Shown here one piece after another: positions 35,347 to 43,487 of a stretch of 64,000 nt of DNA. Position numbers and translations under genes: made by a program. Within the stretch, counting starts at the first letter, position 1. The number at the start of each line of letters is the position of its first letter. This DNA is from Halorarum salinum (lineage in GTDB: Archaea > Halobacteriota > Halobacteria > Halobacteriales > Haloferacaceae). Under the pieces are notes generated by a model. It saw only the letters and a list, made by a program, of their open reading frames with translations. It was not told where the DNA came from and made no database searches. The stretch is taken from the NCBI RefSeq assembly GCF_013402875.1, contig NZ_CP058579.1, positions 868,001-932,000 of the forward strand, given 5' to 3'.

Positions 35347-36113
35347 GCCGCGGTTCGGACCCGACCGACCCCGTGTTCGCGGAGGCCTGGACCTACGAGA
35401 GCATCGTGAGCGCGCTGCCGGGAACGAAGTTCTCGATGGGGACGGCGGTCGCCCTCCAGGTCGCCATCTTCGAGGGAGGGCTCCTCGTCCTCGCGGCGGC
35501 CTACGACCTGTGGAACGCGGTGCCGGCGGGCACGGCGGCCGTCGTCGTCGCCGCGGCCGGGAGCTACCTCATGACGAGCATCGCGGCCTCGAACCGGACG
35601 GTCGTCATGCCGGACCGCTACTACCGCCTGCTGTTCGGCTCCAGCATCGAGGTCGTGCTCGCCGTGCTCGCCTTCTCCGCGCTCGTCACCCACCTGTTCG
35701 TGTTCGATCCGCTCCACGCGGGGACGGAACTGCCCGCCGCCCGGTTGCTCCCGTTCGCGGTCGACCCGGCGCCGACGCCGCTGGTGACGACGCTGTTCGG
35801 GACCGAGCCGCCCGTCCCGGCCGTGTTCTTCGCGCTGCTGGTGCTGTGGGACCTCTGTTACCGCATCGGCACGTCGTGGTGGGCCGCGGTCGTCTCGATC
35901 TACCGGGAGCTGCGGCTCGGGCCGACCGGCGAGTCCGCCGTCACCTTCCGTCGGATCGAGTGGTTCAACGTCGCCTTCGCGGTCGTACAGCTCGCGCTGG
36001 TGCCGGTCGTGCTCGACCGGCCGGTTCTGCTGCTCGTCGTGTCCGGACACGTCCTCGCAGTAACGACGGCGTCGGTGACCGCGATCGCGCTCTCGATCCG
36101 TCGGGAGCGCTGA
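35343..36113 (+). CDS. Multi-pass membrane protein, DUF7530-like
   Basis: The 256-residue protein starts at GTG 35343, overlapping the upstream Rossmann gene by 4 nt. It has about six membrane segments, with an amphipathic DPTDPVFAEAWTYESIVSAL start and a conserved-looking VLWDLCYRIGTSWWAAVVSIYREL segment in the third quarter. Composition is typical of the host. I recall relatives only as a haloarchaeal DUF. The overlap suggests it acts with the NAD(P)-binding protein, perhaps as a membrane anchor; that is inference. Confidence 0.72.
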   Translation: MSRGSDPTDPVFAEAWTYESIVSALPGTKFSMGTAVALQVAIFEGGLLVLAAAYDLWNAVPAGTAAVVVAAAGSYLMTSIAASNRTVVMPDRYYRLLFGSSIEVVLAVLAFSALVTHLFVFDPLHAGTELPAARLLPFAVDPAPTPLVTTLFGTEPPVPAVFFALLVLWDLCYRIGTSWWAAVVSIYRELRLGPTGESAVTFRRIEWFNVAFAVVQLALVPVVLDRPVLLLVVSGHVLAVTTASVTAIALSIRRER

Positions 36114-36114
36114 C

Positions 36115-36285
36115 TCACTCGCCCTTCATCTTCTGGAACTGGTCGAGAAGCGCCTCCGCGGACTCGCCGGAGTCGTAGGAGAGTTCGCCGCGATACTCGC
36201 TGCGTTCCTCCGCGAACTCGGTGTCCACTTGCGCTTTCTGCTCGCGCCGTTCGTGTTCGTCCTCGTCGTAGGCACCCATCGACAT
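36115..36285 (-). CDS. DUF5786-like small acidic protein
   Basis: The 56-residue protein is extremely acidic and charged (MSMGAYDEDEHERREQKAQV), ending SYDSGESAEALLDQFQKMKGE. It matches the short DUF5786-type proteins found across haloarchaea (family number from memory), whose role is unknown. An atatacgg box about 28 nt upstream favours the ATG at 36285 over the second Met (36279). It lies tail to tail with the DUF7530-like gene, one base apart. Confidence 0.78.
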   Translation of the reverse strand: MSMGAYDEDEHERREQKAQVDTEFAEERSEYRGELSYDSGESAEALLDQFQKMKGE

Positions 36286-36427
36286 GGTACGCCAACACTT
36301 AGCAATATCCGTATATGAATGTAACGGTCTTTCACGTGCGGATCCGACCCGAATGAATCGTCGTCCGAAGCGGACGCCGAGCCGACGAGGCGGAGGGTTG
36401 AAACCGGATGCCCGCGGATTGGGGACC

Positions 36428-37471
36428 GTGGCACGCCCCCTCCGGTTCAGGTACGCCCCCGGCTCCTGGTCGCGCTCGCGCGTCGAGTCGGACGTGTACC
36501 GGCCGCTCGACTCCAACCTGGGGGCGACGATGCGCGATCCGTGGTTCAAACCGCCCGGCGGCTACGAGGCGGTCCGGCTCGACATGGACGACGGGAGCCT
36601 CGCGCTGCTCTGCTGGACCGACGACGACGAGGGGCCGGCGGGCGTCGGCGGGGGCGGGCCGGGTGCCTACTGGCTCGGCAACACGGAGACGCCCTCGAGC
36701 CTGTGGCGCACCGAGAAGTACGCCTTCGAGGCGGCCCCGTACCCGGTCCGGCGCTGGGCCGAGCGGGAACTGCTCGCCGGCCTCCACGACGAGGAGCCGT
36801 GGCTGGCCGACTACCCGCACGTCTCGTGGTTCTTCCTCACCGTGTTCTGCTCCAAGGACGGCGCCGGGACGACCCGGCGGTTCTTCCGGGACCACGCCGC
36901 GGGCTTCCCGGACGCGACCCGGGAGGAGGCGCTCGCCTTCTACGAGGAGTTCCTGCACACGGGCGTGCTCGACCCGTACCGCGAGGAGATGGCGAGCAAG
37001 CTCGGCACCTCGGAGTACTTCGACGAGACGCGGATGACCGCGACGATGGGCGAGTTCGACGTGGCCCGCCTGCTGACGCTGGCGGGCTACGAGATCGTCC
37101 CCGAGATCGAGGTGACGACCGACCACGTCATCGACTACCGGGCCGAACGGCCGGACGGCACCTCGACGCTCGTGGAGGTGACCCGGCCGGTCGCGCCGAA
37201 CCGCCGGAGCACGAGCAACCCCGCGGCCGCGGTCCGCGACACCGTGGAGACGAAGACCTCGGGCCAGCTGGAGGAGCACGGCGGCGGCGTCACGCTGTTC
37301 GTCGACTGCTCGTCGTTCCCGGACGACGACTGGGCGACGGTCCGGGGCGAACGCCCCGACGTCGGCCACCGGCCGGCGGTCGTGTTCCGGAGCCGCCCCG
37401 ACGGCCGGACGGAGGCCTACGTCAAGGGGAGCGTCCCGCTGGAGCTCGACGAGGCGGTCGAGTGGGTGTAG
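36428..37471 (+). CDS. DUF5784-like protein with a possible nuclease-fold C-terminus
   Basis: The 347-residue soluble protein starts at GTG 36428 (ARPLRFRYAPGSW). Its first half is aromatic and acidic (ALLCWTDDDEG, WRTEKYAFEAAPYPVRRWAERELLAGL). The C-terminal part (residues 207-300) reads like a PD-(D/E)XK core: MGEFDVARLLTLAGYEI helix, HVIDYRAE strand with Asp236, and TLVEVTRP with Glu250, though the usual Lys is Thr252. Haloarchaeal relatives are a DUF5784-type family (from memory). A role in DNA handling is a guess. The alternative longer frame upstream is basic and was rejected. Confidence 0.72.
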   Translation: MARPLRFRYAPGSWSRSRVESDVYRPLDSNLGATMRDPWFKPPGGYEAVRLDMDDGSLALLCWTDDDEGPAGVGGGGPGAYWLGNTETPSSLWRTEKYAFEAAPYPVRRWAERELLAGLHDEEPWLADYPHVSWFFLTVFCSKDGAGTTRRFFRDHAAGFPDATREEALAFYEEFLHTGVLDPYREEMASKLGTSEYFDETRMTATMGEFDVARLLTLAGYEIVPEIEVTTDHVIDYRAERPDGTSTLVEVTRPVAPNRRSTSNPAAAVRDTVETKTSGQLEEHGGGVTLFVDCSSFPDDDWATVRGERPDVGHRPAVVFRSRPDGRTEAYVKGSVPLELDEAVEWV

Positions 37472-37787
37472 CGGCGGCGATCGACCGCCGGTCGACGTGC
37501 GAACCGGCCGGCGTGAGCGCTTTCGCGGGGACGTAACGAACCCGTCATCGACGCGGAGGCTTCCGCCCGCGACGTCGACCGGGGCGCCCGACAAAGCCGT
37601 TCTTACCCGGTTCTAGGATCGCCCCCGGCGCGGCGGTGGTGTCGGCTAACAAACCGACTGCCCGTCCTCCACCCACCCTACCGACTCGCCGGGACGGGAG
37701 GACGCCGCTCGACGGTCGACGGACCGCGCGGGTGCCGCCGGCGTCGAGTCCGGGAACCGACCCCCTTCCGTTCGACCGACCCCACCC
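37472..37787. other. Intergenic region, no gene seen
   Basis: These 316 bases upstream of the FemAB-like gene contain a gttcttacccggttctagg stretch near 37600 that could hold a TATA-like element, but no reading frame with haloarchaeal composition and no repeat module. Confidence 0.5.
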
Positions 37788-38849
37788 ATGTCCGAACTCC
37801 ACGCCGAAACGTACCGACGGATCGACGACGTGAACGGGAACCAGTGGAACAACGTCGTCTCGCAGTCGAAACTGGGGTCGCTGTACAACCGACACGAGTG
37901 GATGCGGGCGATCGAATCGGGGTACGACTTCGAGCCGAGACACGTCGTCGTGGAGAAGAAGGGCAACCCCGTGGCGATCATGCCCAACTTCGTCCGGGAG
38001 CTCCCGGTCCCGGATTCGATCACGCACGCGCTCCTCGGCGGACTCCCGTTCGAGAGCCTCACGTCGACGTACCCGGGGTACGGGGGGCCGCTGATCCTCT
38101 CGGACGAGCGCGAGGCGCTGGACCTGCTGTTCGAGGAACTCGAGTCCTCGCGGGGGCCGACCCTCGTCTACCACCGGATCCAGTCGAACGACCTATCGCA
38201 CGTCCGGTACGGTCGCTACCTCCAGGACCGCGGGTACCAGCCGCGGTTCGACAGCTGTCTGTTCTTCGTGAACCTGGGGGACGGCTGGGAGTCGATCCGG
38301 GACGACATGGACAAGGAGCGTCGCAAGGACCTCAGGAAGGCCGAGGAGCAGGACTACACGGTCGACGTCGCGCCCCTCGCGGACGACTTCGACGGGACGT
38401 ACGACGCGTACGCGCGCAACACCGAGCGGGTCGGCGGGACCGTGCGGCCCCGGGCGTTCATCGAGTCGCTCGCCGACGCGTTCGGCGAGCAGATCCTGGT
38501 GTTCACCGCGCGCGTCGACGGCCGGGAGGTCGGCCGCTACGTCCACCTGCTCGACGAGGAGGCGTCCGTGCTCCGCCACTGGCTCTCGGCGATCCCCGAG
38601 CGGGAGAACTACCGATATCGGCCGTCGGAACTCCTCCACGCGCGCGCCATCAGGTTCGGCATCGAGGAGGGGTACGACGAGTACGGGTTCGGGGTGGCCG
38701 ACGCCCACTTCCACGACGGCGTCTTCCGGTTCAAGCGGAAGTACGGCGCCCGTCCGGTTCCGATGTTCAGGATGGAGAAGGGGTACTCGCGCGTCGTCTG
38801 GCCGCTGTACAGGCTCGGCCGGCGGCTGGTCCGGCGGCGGGGGATCTGA
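37788..38849 (+). CDS. FemAB/GNAT-like acyltransferase
   Basis: The 353-residue protein fits the GNAT-fold family related to bacterial FemAB peptidyltransferases: NNVVSQSKLGSLYNRHEWM at the start, a long middle with DKERRKDLRKAEEQDYTVDV and ARNTERVGGTV, then HWLSAIPERENYRYRPSELLHARAIRFGIEEGYDEYGFG and the closing FKRKYGARPVP. The last two are the signature of FemAB-like/Methicillin-resistance-like N-acyltransferases. Archaea lack murein, so the acceptor is unknown, perhaps a glycan or lipid of the surface. No other cell-surface genes adjoin it. Confidence 0.85.
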   Translation: MSELHAETYRRIDDVNGNQWNNVVSQSKLGSLYNRHEWMRAIESGYDFEPRHVVVEKKGNPVAIMPNFVRELPVPDSITHALLGGLPFESLTSTYPGYGGPLILSDEREALDLLFEELESSRGPTLVYHRIQSNDLSHVRYGRYLQDRGYQPRFDSCLFFVNLGDGWESIRDDMDKERRKDLRKAEEQDYTVDVAPLADDFDGTYDAYARNTERVGGTVRPRAFIESLADAFGEQILVFTARVDGREVGRYVHLLDEEASVLRHWLSAIPERENYRYRPSELLHARAIRFGIEEGYDEYGFGVADAHFHDGVFRFKRKYGARPVPMFRMEKGYSRVVWPLYRLGRRLVRRRGI

Positions 38850-38932
38850 GCGCCGCTCCGGGACCGGTCCGGAAAACGGACGCGGCGGGTCGCGGCGTGG
38901 CAGACGGCGCCGCGGCCCCGGTGCCGCGGATG

Positions 38933-39217
38933 CTAGAACGAGACCGGATCCGGGCCGTCCTCGCCGACGGTCGGCGCGTCGCGGTCGCTGTAGTACCGGC
39001 GGCCGACCGCCTCGTGGCCGACCCCGGACTGGAGCGCCTCGTACGCCTCGGTCGGGGAGGAGAACGTCTCCGCTCCCATCCGGGCGAGCACCGCGCCGAG
39101 CGACTCCGAACCGTCCTGGAGTTCGATCCGGACGTCGCCGTACGCGTCGATGAGTTCGCCGCTCGTCGCGGGGTACTCGTGGCCGTTCAGGAGTTCTCCG
39201 GTGCCGTTCAGGCGCAT
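38933..39217 (-). CDS. DUF5789-like small protein
   Basis: The 94-residue acidic protein has MRLNGTGELLNGHEYPATSGELIDAYGDVRIEL as a beta-rich head and SGVGHEAVGRRYYSDRDAPTVGE as a tail, the pattern of the haloarchaeal DUF5789 family (number from memory). No metal or catalytic motif. Likely cytoplasmic; function unknown. Confidence 0.75.
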   Translation of the reverse strand: MRLNGTGELLNGHEYPATSGELIDAYGDVRIELQDGSESLGAVLARMGAETFSSPTEAYEALQSGVGHEAVGRRYYSDRDAPTVGEDGPDPVSF

Positions 39218-39526
39218 CGGGTGGAGGGAGCGGACGGAGGAACATAACGATTGTCCATGTACGACCTTGGAGTGGTCCGAAGTCCTTAATGTTCCTTAAT
39301 ACACACGCCGTGACACGGCCGCGTCGGGCGTGGAGGCCGAGCGGAGATCGGGAGGGGAGTCGACACGGGACGAGGGGGCAGCACGGGACGGCGGACTACG
39401 GGGCGGGATGACGGACGGGAGCGAGGCGGAGGACGGAACGACGGACGGGAGCGAAGCGGGGGCGAAACGTGCCCCGGTTCGATCCGGCCATCGGAAGCGC
39501 TTTTCGGCGGCGCGGCAAGCCCCGGT
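39218..39526. other. Intergenic region with short direct repeats
   Basis: The 309-base divergent gap carries a double decamer agtccttaat-gttccttaat (39281-39300), likely TATA/BRE elements for the DUF5789 gene, and a near-exact 20-nt direct repeat, gacggacgggagcgaggcgg (39410-39429) and gacggacgggagcgaagcgg (39440-39459). A weak gcttttcg lies about 28 nt before the PHP gene. Confidence 0.55.
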
Positions 39527-40315
39527 ATGGTCGTCGCGGACCTCCACGCACACACGACGGTTTCGGACGGGACGCTGACGCTCTCGACGCTCCCCGCGGC
39601 CGCGCGGGCGGCGGGCGTCGAGGTCGTCGCGGTCACCGACCACGACCGGTTCCACCCGGGGCTGGACGACCCGGTCGCGGAACTGGACGGGGTCACCGTG
39701 GTCCGCGGCATCGAACTCCGGGTCGACGCCGGCTTCGAGCGGGTCGACCTGCTCGGCTACGGCCTGACCGAGACGGCGGCGCTCCGCGCGGAGTGTGAAC
39801 GCCTCCAGCGCGACCGGGCCGAGCGCGGCCGCAGGATCGTCGAGCGCGTCGAGGCGGAGACGGGCGTCGACCTGGGCCTCGAACCGCGTCCGGGGCTGGG
39901 GCGACCCCACATCGCACGCGCCGTCGCGGAGAGCGACGCGGGCTACGACTACGAGGGCGCCTTCGAGCACCTCATCGGGGACGGCGGCCCCTGCTTCGTC
40001 GCGCGGGAGGTCACGTCGTTCGACCGGGGCGTCGACCTGCTCTCGGAGGCGTGTTCGGTCGTGGGGCTGGCCCACCCGTTCCGGTACGCCGATCCGGACG
40101 CGGCGCTCGACCTCTGTTCGGAACTGGACGCGGTCGAGCGCTTCTACCCCTACGGGAACCGGGGGACCGACGACCCCGAACGCGTCGAGGCCGCCGCAGC
40201 CGAGCACGACCTGCTGCTCACGGGCGGGAGCGACGCCCACGGCGAGGAACTCGGCGTCGCCGGCCTCGACCGGCCGGCGTGGGAGCGGGTCCGAAGCCGG
40301 CTGCCGGGGGCCTGA
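39527..40315 (+). CDS. PHP-domain metal-dependent phosphoesterase
   Basis: The 262-residue enzyme shows the PHP motifs: DLHAHTTVSDG (HxH), VAVTDHDRF (DH), RGIELRV (Glu), the GLAHPFRY His near residue 183 and GSDAHG near residue 237. These residues hold three metals in the TrpH/YciV group, which hydrolyses 3',5'-nucleoside bisphosphates or short oligonucleotides. The length is right for TrpH-like proteins. The substrate cannot be read directly. It is followed by a small zinc protein on the same strand. Confidence 0.88.
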   Translation: MVVADLHAHTTVSDGTLTLSTLPAAARAAGVEVVAVTDHDRFHPGLDDPVAELDGVTVVRGIELRVDAGFERVDLLGYGLTETAALRAECERLQRDRAERGRRIVERVEAETGVDLGLEPRPGLGRPHIARAVAESDAGYDYEGAFEHLIGDGGPCFVAREVTSFDRGVDLLSEACSVVGLAHPFRYADPDAALDLCSELDAVERFYPYGNRGTDDPERVEAAAAEHDLLLTGGSDAHGEELGVAGLDRPAWERVRSRLPGA

Positions 40316-40389
40316 AGCCGGCCGAACGAGCATCCGGGGTCGGCCGTCGCAAGCGCGCCCTTAACTACGATGAGGCACCACCATCGAGT

Positions 40390-40560
40390 ATGCAGTGTCA
40401 CTACTGCGATCGCGAGGCCGCCTACGCCGCCGAACGGGACGGACTGCGAGTGGGTCTCTGCGAGCGCCACTTCCGCGACCGCGTCGAGGAACTCGCCGAC
40501 AGCGAGGGGCTCGAGGCGCTCCGCGAGCAGGTGGACGTGACCCAGACGGAGCGGGAGTAG
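40390..40560 (+). CDS. Small zinc-binding protein, DUF6757-like
   Basis: The 56-residue protein has Cys3-x2-Cys6 (MQCHYCDREAAY) and a second Cys/His pair (GLCERHFRDRV, Cys24 and His27), a single zinc knuckle, followed by an acidic helix. A ttaacta box about 27 nt upstream of the ATG at 40390 supports the start. The family number is from memory and its role unknown. Confidence 0.8.
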   Translation: MQCHYCDREAAYAAERDGLRVGLCERHFRDRVEELADSEGLEALREQVDVTQTERE

Positions 40561-40601
40561 CCCCGTTCCGGGCGGTCGTTCCCCGCGCCCGGTAGCCCTC
40601 C

Positions 40602-41156
40602 TCACTCGGTCCCCGCGTCCCCCTGCCCCACCCGCCACTCGCGCGCGAGCAGCCCGTAGCGCAGCGTGTCTCGACGCTCGCCGCCCCAGACGCCGTCCTC
40701 CCTGAGACGGCCCTCCTCGACGAACCCGAGTCCCTCCAGCACGCGCGCGGACGCGTCGTTCCCCTCGTACACCCGTGCGGTGAGCCGGTGGAGCGCGCGC
40801 TCGTCGAAGGCGTGTGCACACAGCAGGTCGGCCGCCTCGGTCGCGTAGCCGTTCCCCCAGGCGTCGGGTGCGAGCCAGTAGCCGAGTTCCGCGACGCCGC
40901 GGCGCTCGTCCTCGCGGAAGAGGAACGTCAGGCCGACGGGGTCGCCGTCGACGCGGATCAGGAGGGTGACCCCGTCGTCGCCCCGGACCACTTCCTCGCG
41001 GTACTCCGCCACGTCCGCGGCCGCGTGGGGACCGACCTCGCCGAGCGGCTTCCGGAGCCGCGGGTCGTTTCGGTGTCGCCGGAGGAACTCGTCGTCCTCG
41101 GGTTCGACGGGTCGGAGCGAGACGCGCTCGCCCGACTTGAAGGCGGAACCTGGCAT
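40602..41156 (-). CDS. GNAT-family N-acetyltransferase (RimJ/RimL-like)
   Basis: The 184-residue protein has the RimJ/RimL arrangement: SLRPVEPEDDEFLRRHRND at the start, GLTFLFREDERRGVAELGYWL in the middle, then APDAWGNGYATEAADLL, the acetyl-CoA-binding motif A, and HRLTARVYEGNDASARVLEGLGF at the end. The family acetylates protein N-termini or small amines. I chose the ATG at 41156 (MPGSAFKSGERVSLRPV); nine extra residues upstream look non-coding. Substrate unknown. Confidence 0.9.
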   Translation of the reverse strand: MPGSAFKSGERVSLRPVEPEDDEFLRRHRNDPRLRKPLGEVGPHAAADVAEYREEVVRGDDGVTLLIRVDGDPVGLTFLFREDERRGVAELGYWLAPDAWGNGYATEAADLLCAHAFDERALHRLTARVYEGNDASARVLEGLGFVEEGRLREDGVWGGERRDTLRYGLLAREWRVGQGDAGTE

Positions 41157-41285
41157 GGACGCCGTGGCTCGCCGGCGGGACAAAAACCCTCACGGTCGCG
41201 GGTCGGAGGCGGAAACTCCCCGTTCCCGGGTCGGAAACGGGGCTGCTGTGCCGCCGCCACACGCCGGAGTCGGCCGGCCGGGGGC

Positions 41286-41816
41286 CTACCAGAGCAGGCC
41301 GACGCTGAACACGTACAGCCCCGCCAGCGCGGCCTCGAAACAGAGCGTCCCGATCGCCGAGAGCACGACGAACTGCCGGTCGTCCATCTCCGAGAGGCCC
41401 GCGGGGACGGTCAACATCCCCCGGGTGAAGAGCAGCGAGTTCGAGACGGGGACGACGATCGGCCCCCAGCGGTCGAACCAGCCGTCGAAGCGGTCGAGGG
41501 TGTCCTCGCTCACGCGGAACCAGCGCTTCCGGAGCAGCCACTCGCGCCCGCCCCGCTGGGCGAGTTTGAACAGCGCGAACTGGCCGATGGTCGCGCCGAG
41601 CACGGCGATGCCGAGGATCGCGAGGACCCGGTCGGGCGAGTGGCCGAGCAGGACGAGCGATCCGGGGACGACGAGTTCGCTCGGGACGAAGTACATCAGC
41701 ATCGCCCCCTCCAGGACGAAGACGCCGAACAGGACGACGTAGGCCCACTCGGAACTGAGCAGCCCCTCGAGCCACGGGGGGAACTCGCCGACGATGCTCT
41801 GGAGCGGGACGTTCAC
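41286..41816 (-). CDS. DedA-family membrane protein
   Basis: The 176-residue protein has about five membrane segments and the DedA/SNARE-associated pattern: LMYFVPSELVVPGSLVLLG and RWGPIVVPVSNSLLFTRGMLTVPAGLSEM near the middle. The usual bacterial E and R-x3-P residues are partly present. DedA proteins are linked to lipid flipping and proton motive force. GTG 41816 lies about 27 nt from the catatag box (41840-41846), so I prefer it to the in-frame GTG at 41831 (181 residues). Confidence 0.82.
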   Translation of the reverse strand: MNVPLQSIVGEFPPWLEGLLSSEWAYVVLFGVFVLEGAMLMYFVPSELVVPGSLVLLGHSPDRVLAILGIAVLGATIGQFALFKLAQRGGREWLLRKRWFRVSEDTLDRFDGWFDRWGPIVVPVSNSLLFTRGMLTVPAGLSEMDDRQFVVLSAIGTLCFEAALAGLYVFSVGLLW

Positions 41817-41933
41817 GGAATCCGGTAGCACATCGGTCGCTATATGGCTTGTGTCACGGAGTTCGACGATTCCGATTCGTGTGGGTCGGACCGTCCGGCG
41901 GTTTCTGGATCCGATCCGTGGGCTCCCGGGGTG

Positions 41934-42036
41934 ACCTCGAAAGCCCCGCGGGGTTCGGGTCGCGCGCCCGACCGCACTCCTCGCGCTGGTTTCACTCGCG
42001 CTGCGATGCTTGAGCGGCCGGGGACTTTCGAGCGGT
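41934..42036. repeat. Dispersed GC-rich intergenic repeat, copy 5 (inverted ends)
   Basis: The region begins with CTCGAAAGCCCCGCGGGG near 41937 and ends with CCGGGGACTTTCGAGCGG (42017-42034), the same head module in reverse, so the element is bounded by inverted repeats about 95 nt apart. It lies between dedA and hemB, which are divergent. Confidence 0.6.
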
Positions 42037-42126
42037 TCCGAATCCCTGCGCCCACTCCACCGGACCGAACTCGGAGCCCGGCGCGTACCCGACGGCGTTT
42101 TCACCGCGCCCCCGCACACCCCCGGT

Positions 42127-43107
42127 ATGGACCTCACGGACCGGCCGCGCCGCCTCCGGACCGACGGCGTCAGGCCCCTCGTCTCCGAGACCGACCTCGA
42201 CGCCTCGGACCTCGTCGCGCCGGTGTTCGTCGACGCGACGACCGACGAGCGCGTCCCCATCGAGTCGATGCCGGGCCACGAGCGCGTGCCCGTGGACCAG
42301 GCCGCCGCCCGCGTGGCCGAGGTGCGCGAGACGGGCGTCGAGGCCGTCATCGTCTTCGGCATCCCGGAGTCGAAGGACGACGTCGGCACGCGCGCGTACG
42401 CCGAGGACGGCGTCGTCCAGCGGGCGGTCCGCGACGTCGCCGCGGAGACGGACGCCTACGTCATCACCGACGTCTGCCTCTGCGAGTACACCGATCACGG
42501 CCACTGCGGCGTCGTCGAGGAGGACGCCGCCGAGGACCCCACCCTGACCGTGAAGAACGACGAGACGCTCGACCTGCTCCGGAAGACTGCCGTCTCCCAC
42601 GTCGAGGCCGGCGCGGACATGGTCGCGCCCTCGTCGATGACCGACGGGATGGTCGGCGCCATCCGGGAGGGACTCGACGACTCCGGCCTCGCCGAGGCGC
42701 CGATCATGAGCTACGCCGCGAAGTACGAGTCGGCGTTCTACGGCCCGTTCCGGGACGCCGCGGACGGCGCGCCGGCGTTCGGCGACCGCCGGCACTACCA
42801 GATGGACCCCGCGAACGCCCGCGAGGCGCTCCGGGAGGCCAGGCTGGACGCCGAGCAGGGCGCGGACGTGCTGATGGTGAAGCCCGCGCTGCCGTACCTC
42901 GACGTGGTTTCCTCGCTCCGCCGGGAGTTCGACCGCCCGATCGCGGCGTACAACGTGAGCGGGGAGTACGCCATGTTGCACGCCGCGGCCGACCGGGGCT
43001 GGTTGGACCTCGAGGAGGTGGCGTACGAGTCGCTGTTGAGCGTCAAGCGTGCCGGCGCGGAGCTGATCGTGACGTACTTCGCCGAGGACCTGGCCGATCG
43101 GTTGTAG
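42127..43107 (+). CDS. hemB: Delta-aminolevulinic acid dehydratase (porphobilinogen synthase)
   Basis: The 326-residue enzyme contains the zinc site DVCLCEYTDHGHCGV (Cys at about 118, 120 and 128) and both active-site lysines, in MSYAAKYESAFYGPF and VMVKPALPYLD (Schiff-base Lys). It condenses two 5-aminolevulinate molecules to porphobilinogen, feeding heme, siroheme and cobalamin. Length is normal for the family. The ATG at 42127 gives the standard MDLTDRPRRLR start. Other heme genes are not adjacent. Confidence 0.96.
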   Translation: MDLTDRPRRLRTDGVRPLVSETDLDASDLVAPVFVDATTDERVPIESMPGHERVPVDQAAARVAEVRETGVEAVIVFGIPESKDDVGTRAYAEDGVVQRAVRDVAAETDAYVITDVCLCEYTDHGHCGVVEEDAAEDPTLTVKNDETLDLLRKTAVSHVEAGADMVAPSSMTDGMVGAIREGLDDSGLAEAPIMSYAAKYESAFYGPFRDAADGAPAFGDRRHYQMDPANAREALREARLDAEQGADVLMVKPALPYLDVVSSLRREFDRPIAAYNVSGEYAMLHAAADRGWLDLEEVAYESLLSVKRAGAELIVTYFAEDLADRL

Positions 43108-43170
43108 GTCGGGTTCGGTGACTCGGCGGTCGCTAGATGGCCAGTGTCTCTCGCCAGTACCACGACGATA

Positions 43171-43400
43171 GTCTCGAAAGCCCCCGCGGGCGTCGACTCG
43201 CGCGGCCGGCTGCGCTCCTCGCTCCCTCGCGATGCTCGGTCGCTACGGTGCTTGTCCGCCCGTGCGTCGTCGACACCCGCGGCCCCTTTCAGTCCCACCC
43301 ACCGCATCCTCGCCCTCCCCAGCCTCCTGCGATGCTCGCGTTCGTTCCCTCCGGTCACATCACGCTGCGCTTCTCGTCCCTCGCGCGCGTTTCTCGCGCG
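43171..43400. repeat. Dispersed GC-rich intergenic repeat, copy 6
   Basis: It starts with CTCGAAAGCCCCCGCGGG (43173-43190), then CGCGGCCCCTTTCAGTCCCA (43279-43298) and CCTCCCCAGCC (43314-43324), ending TCTCGTCCCTCGCGCGCG (43372-43389). Copy 7 has the same modules in the same order over about 260 nt. It fills most of the 380-base gap between hemB and the DHH gene. Confidence 0.75.
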
Positions 43401-43487
43401 CGCCGACCGCAACTGGGTGGACGAGACGACCCGTCCCGAACCGGAGACGAGAGTTTAAACCCGATAGCGACCCACCCCCGCACACGA

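Noticed and set aside
43108-43487. Possible small genes in the gap between hemB and the DHH gene
   Set aside because: The frames are Arg/Ser/Pro-rich and fall within the dispersed repeat; the DHH start is fixed by the gtttaaac box.
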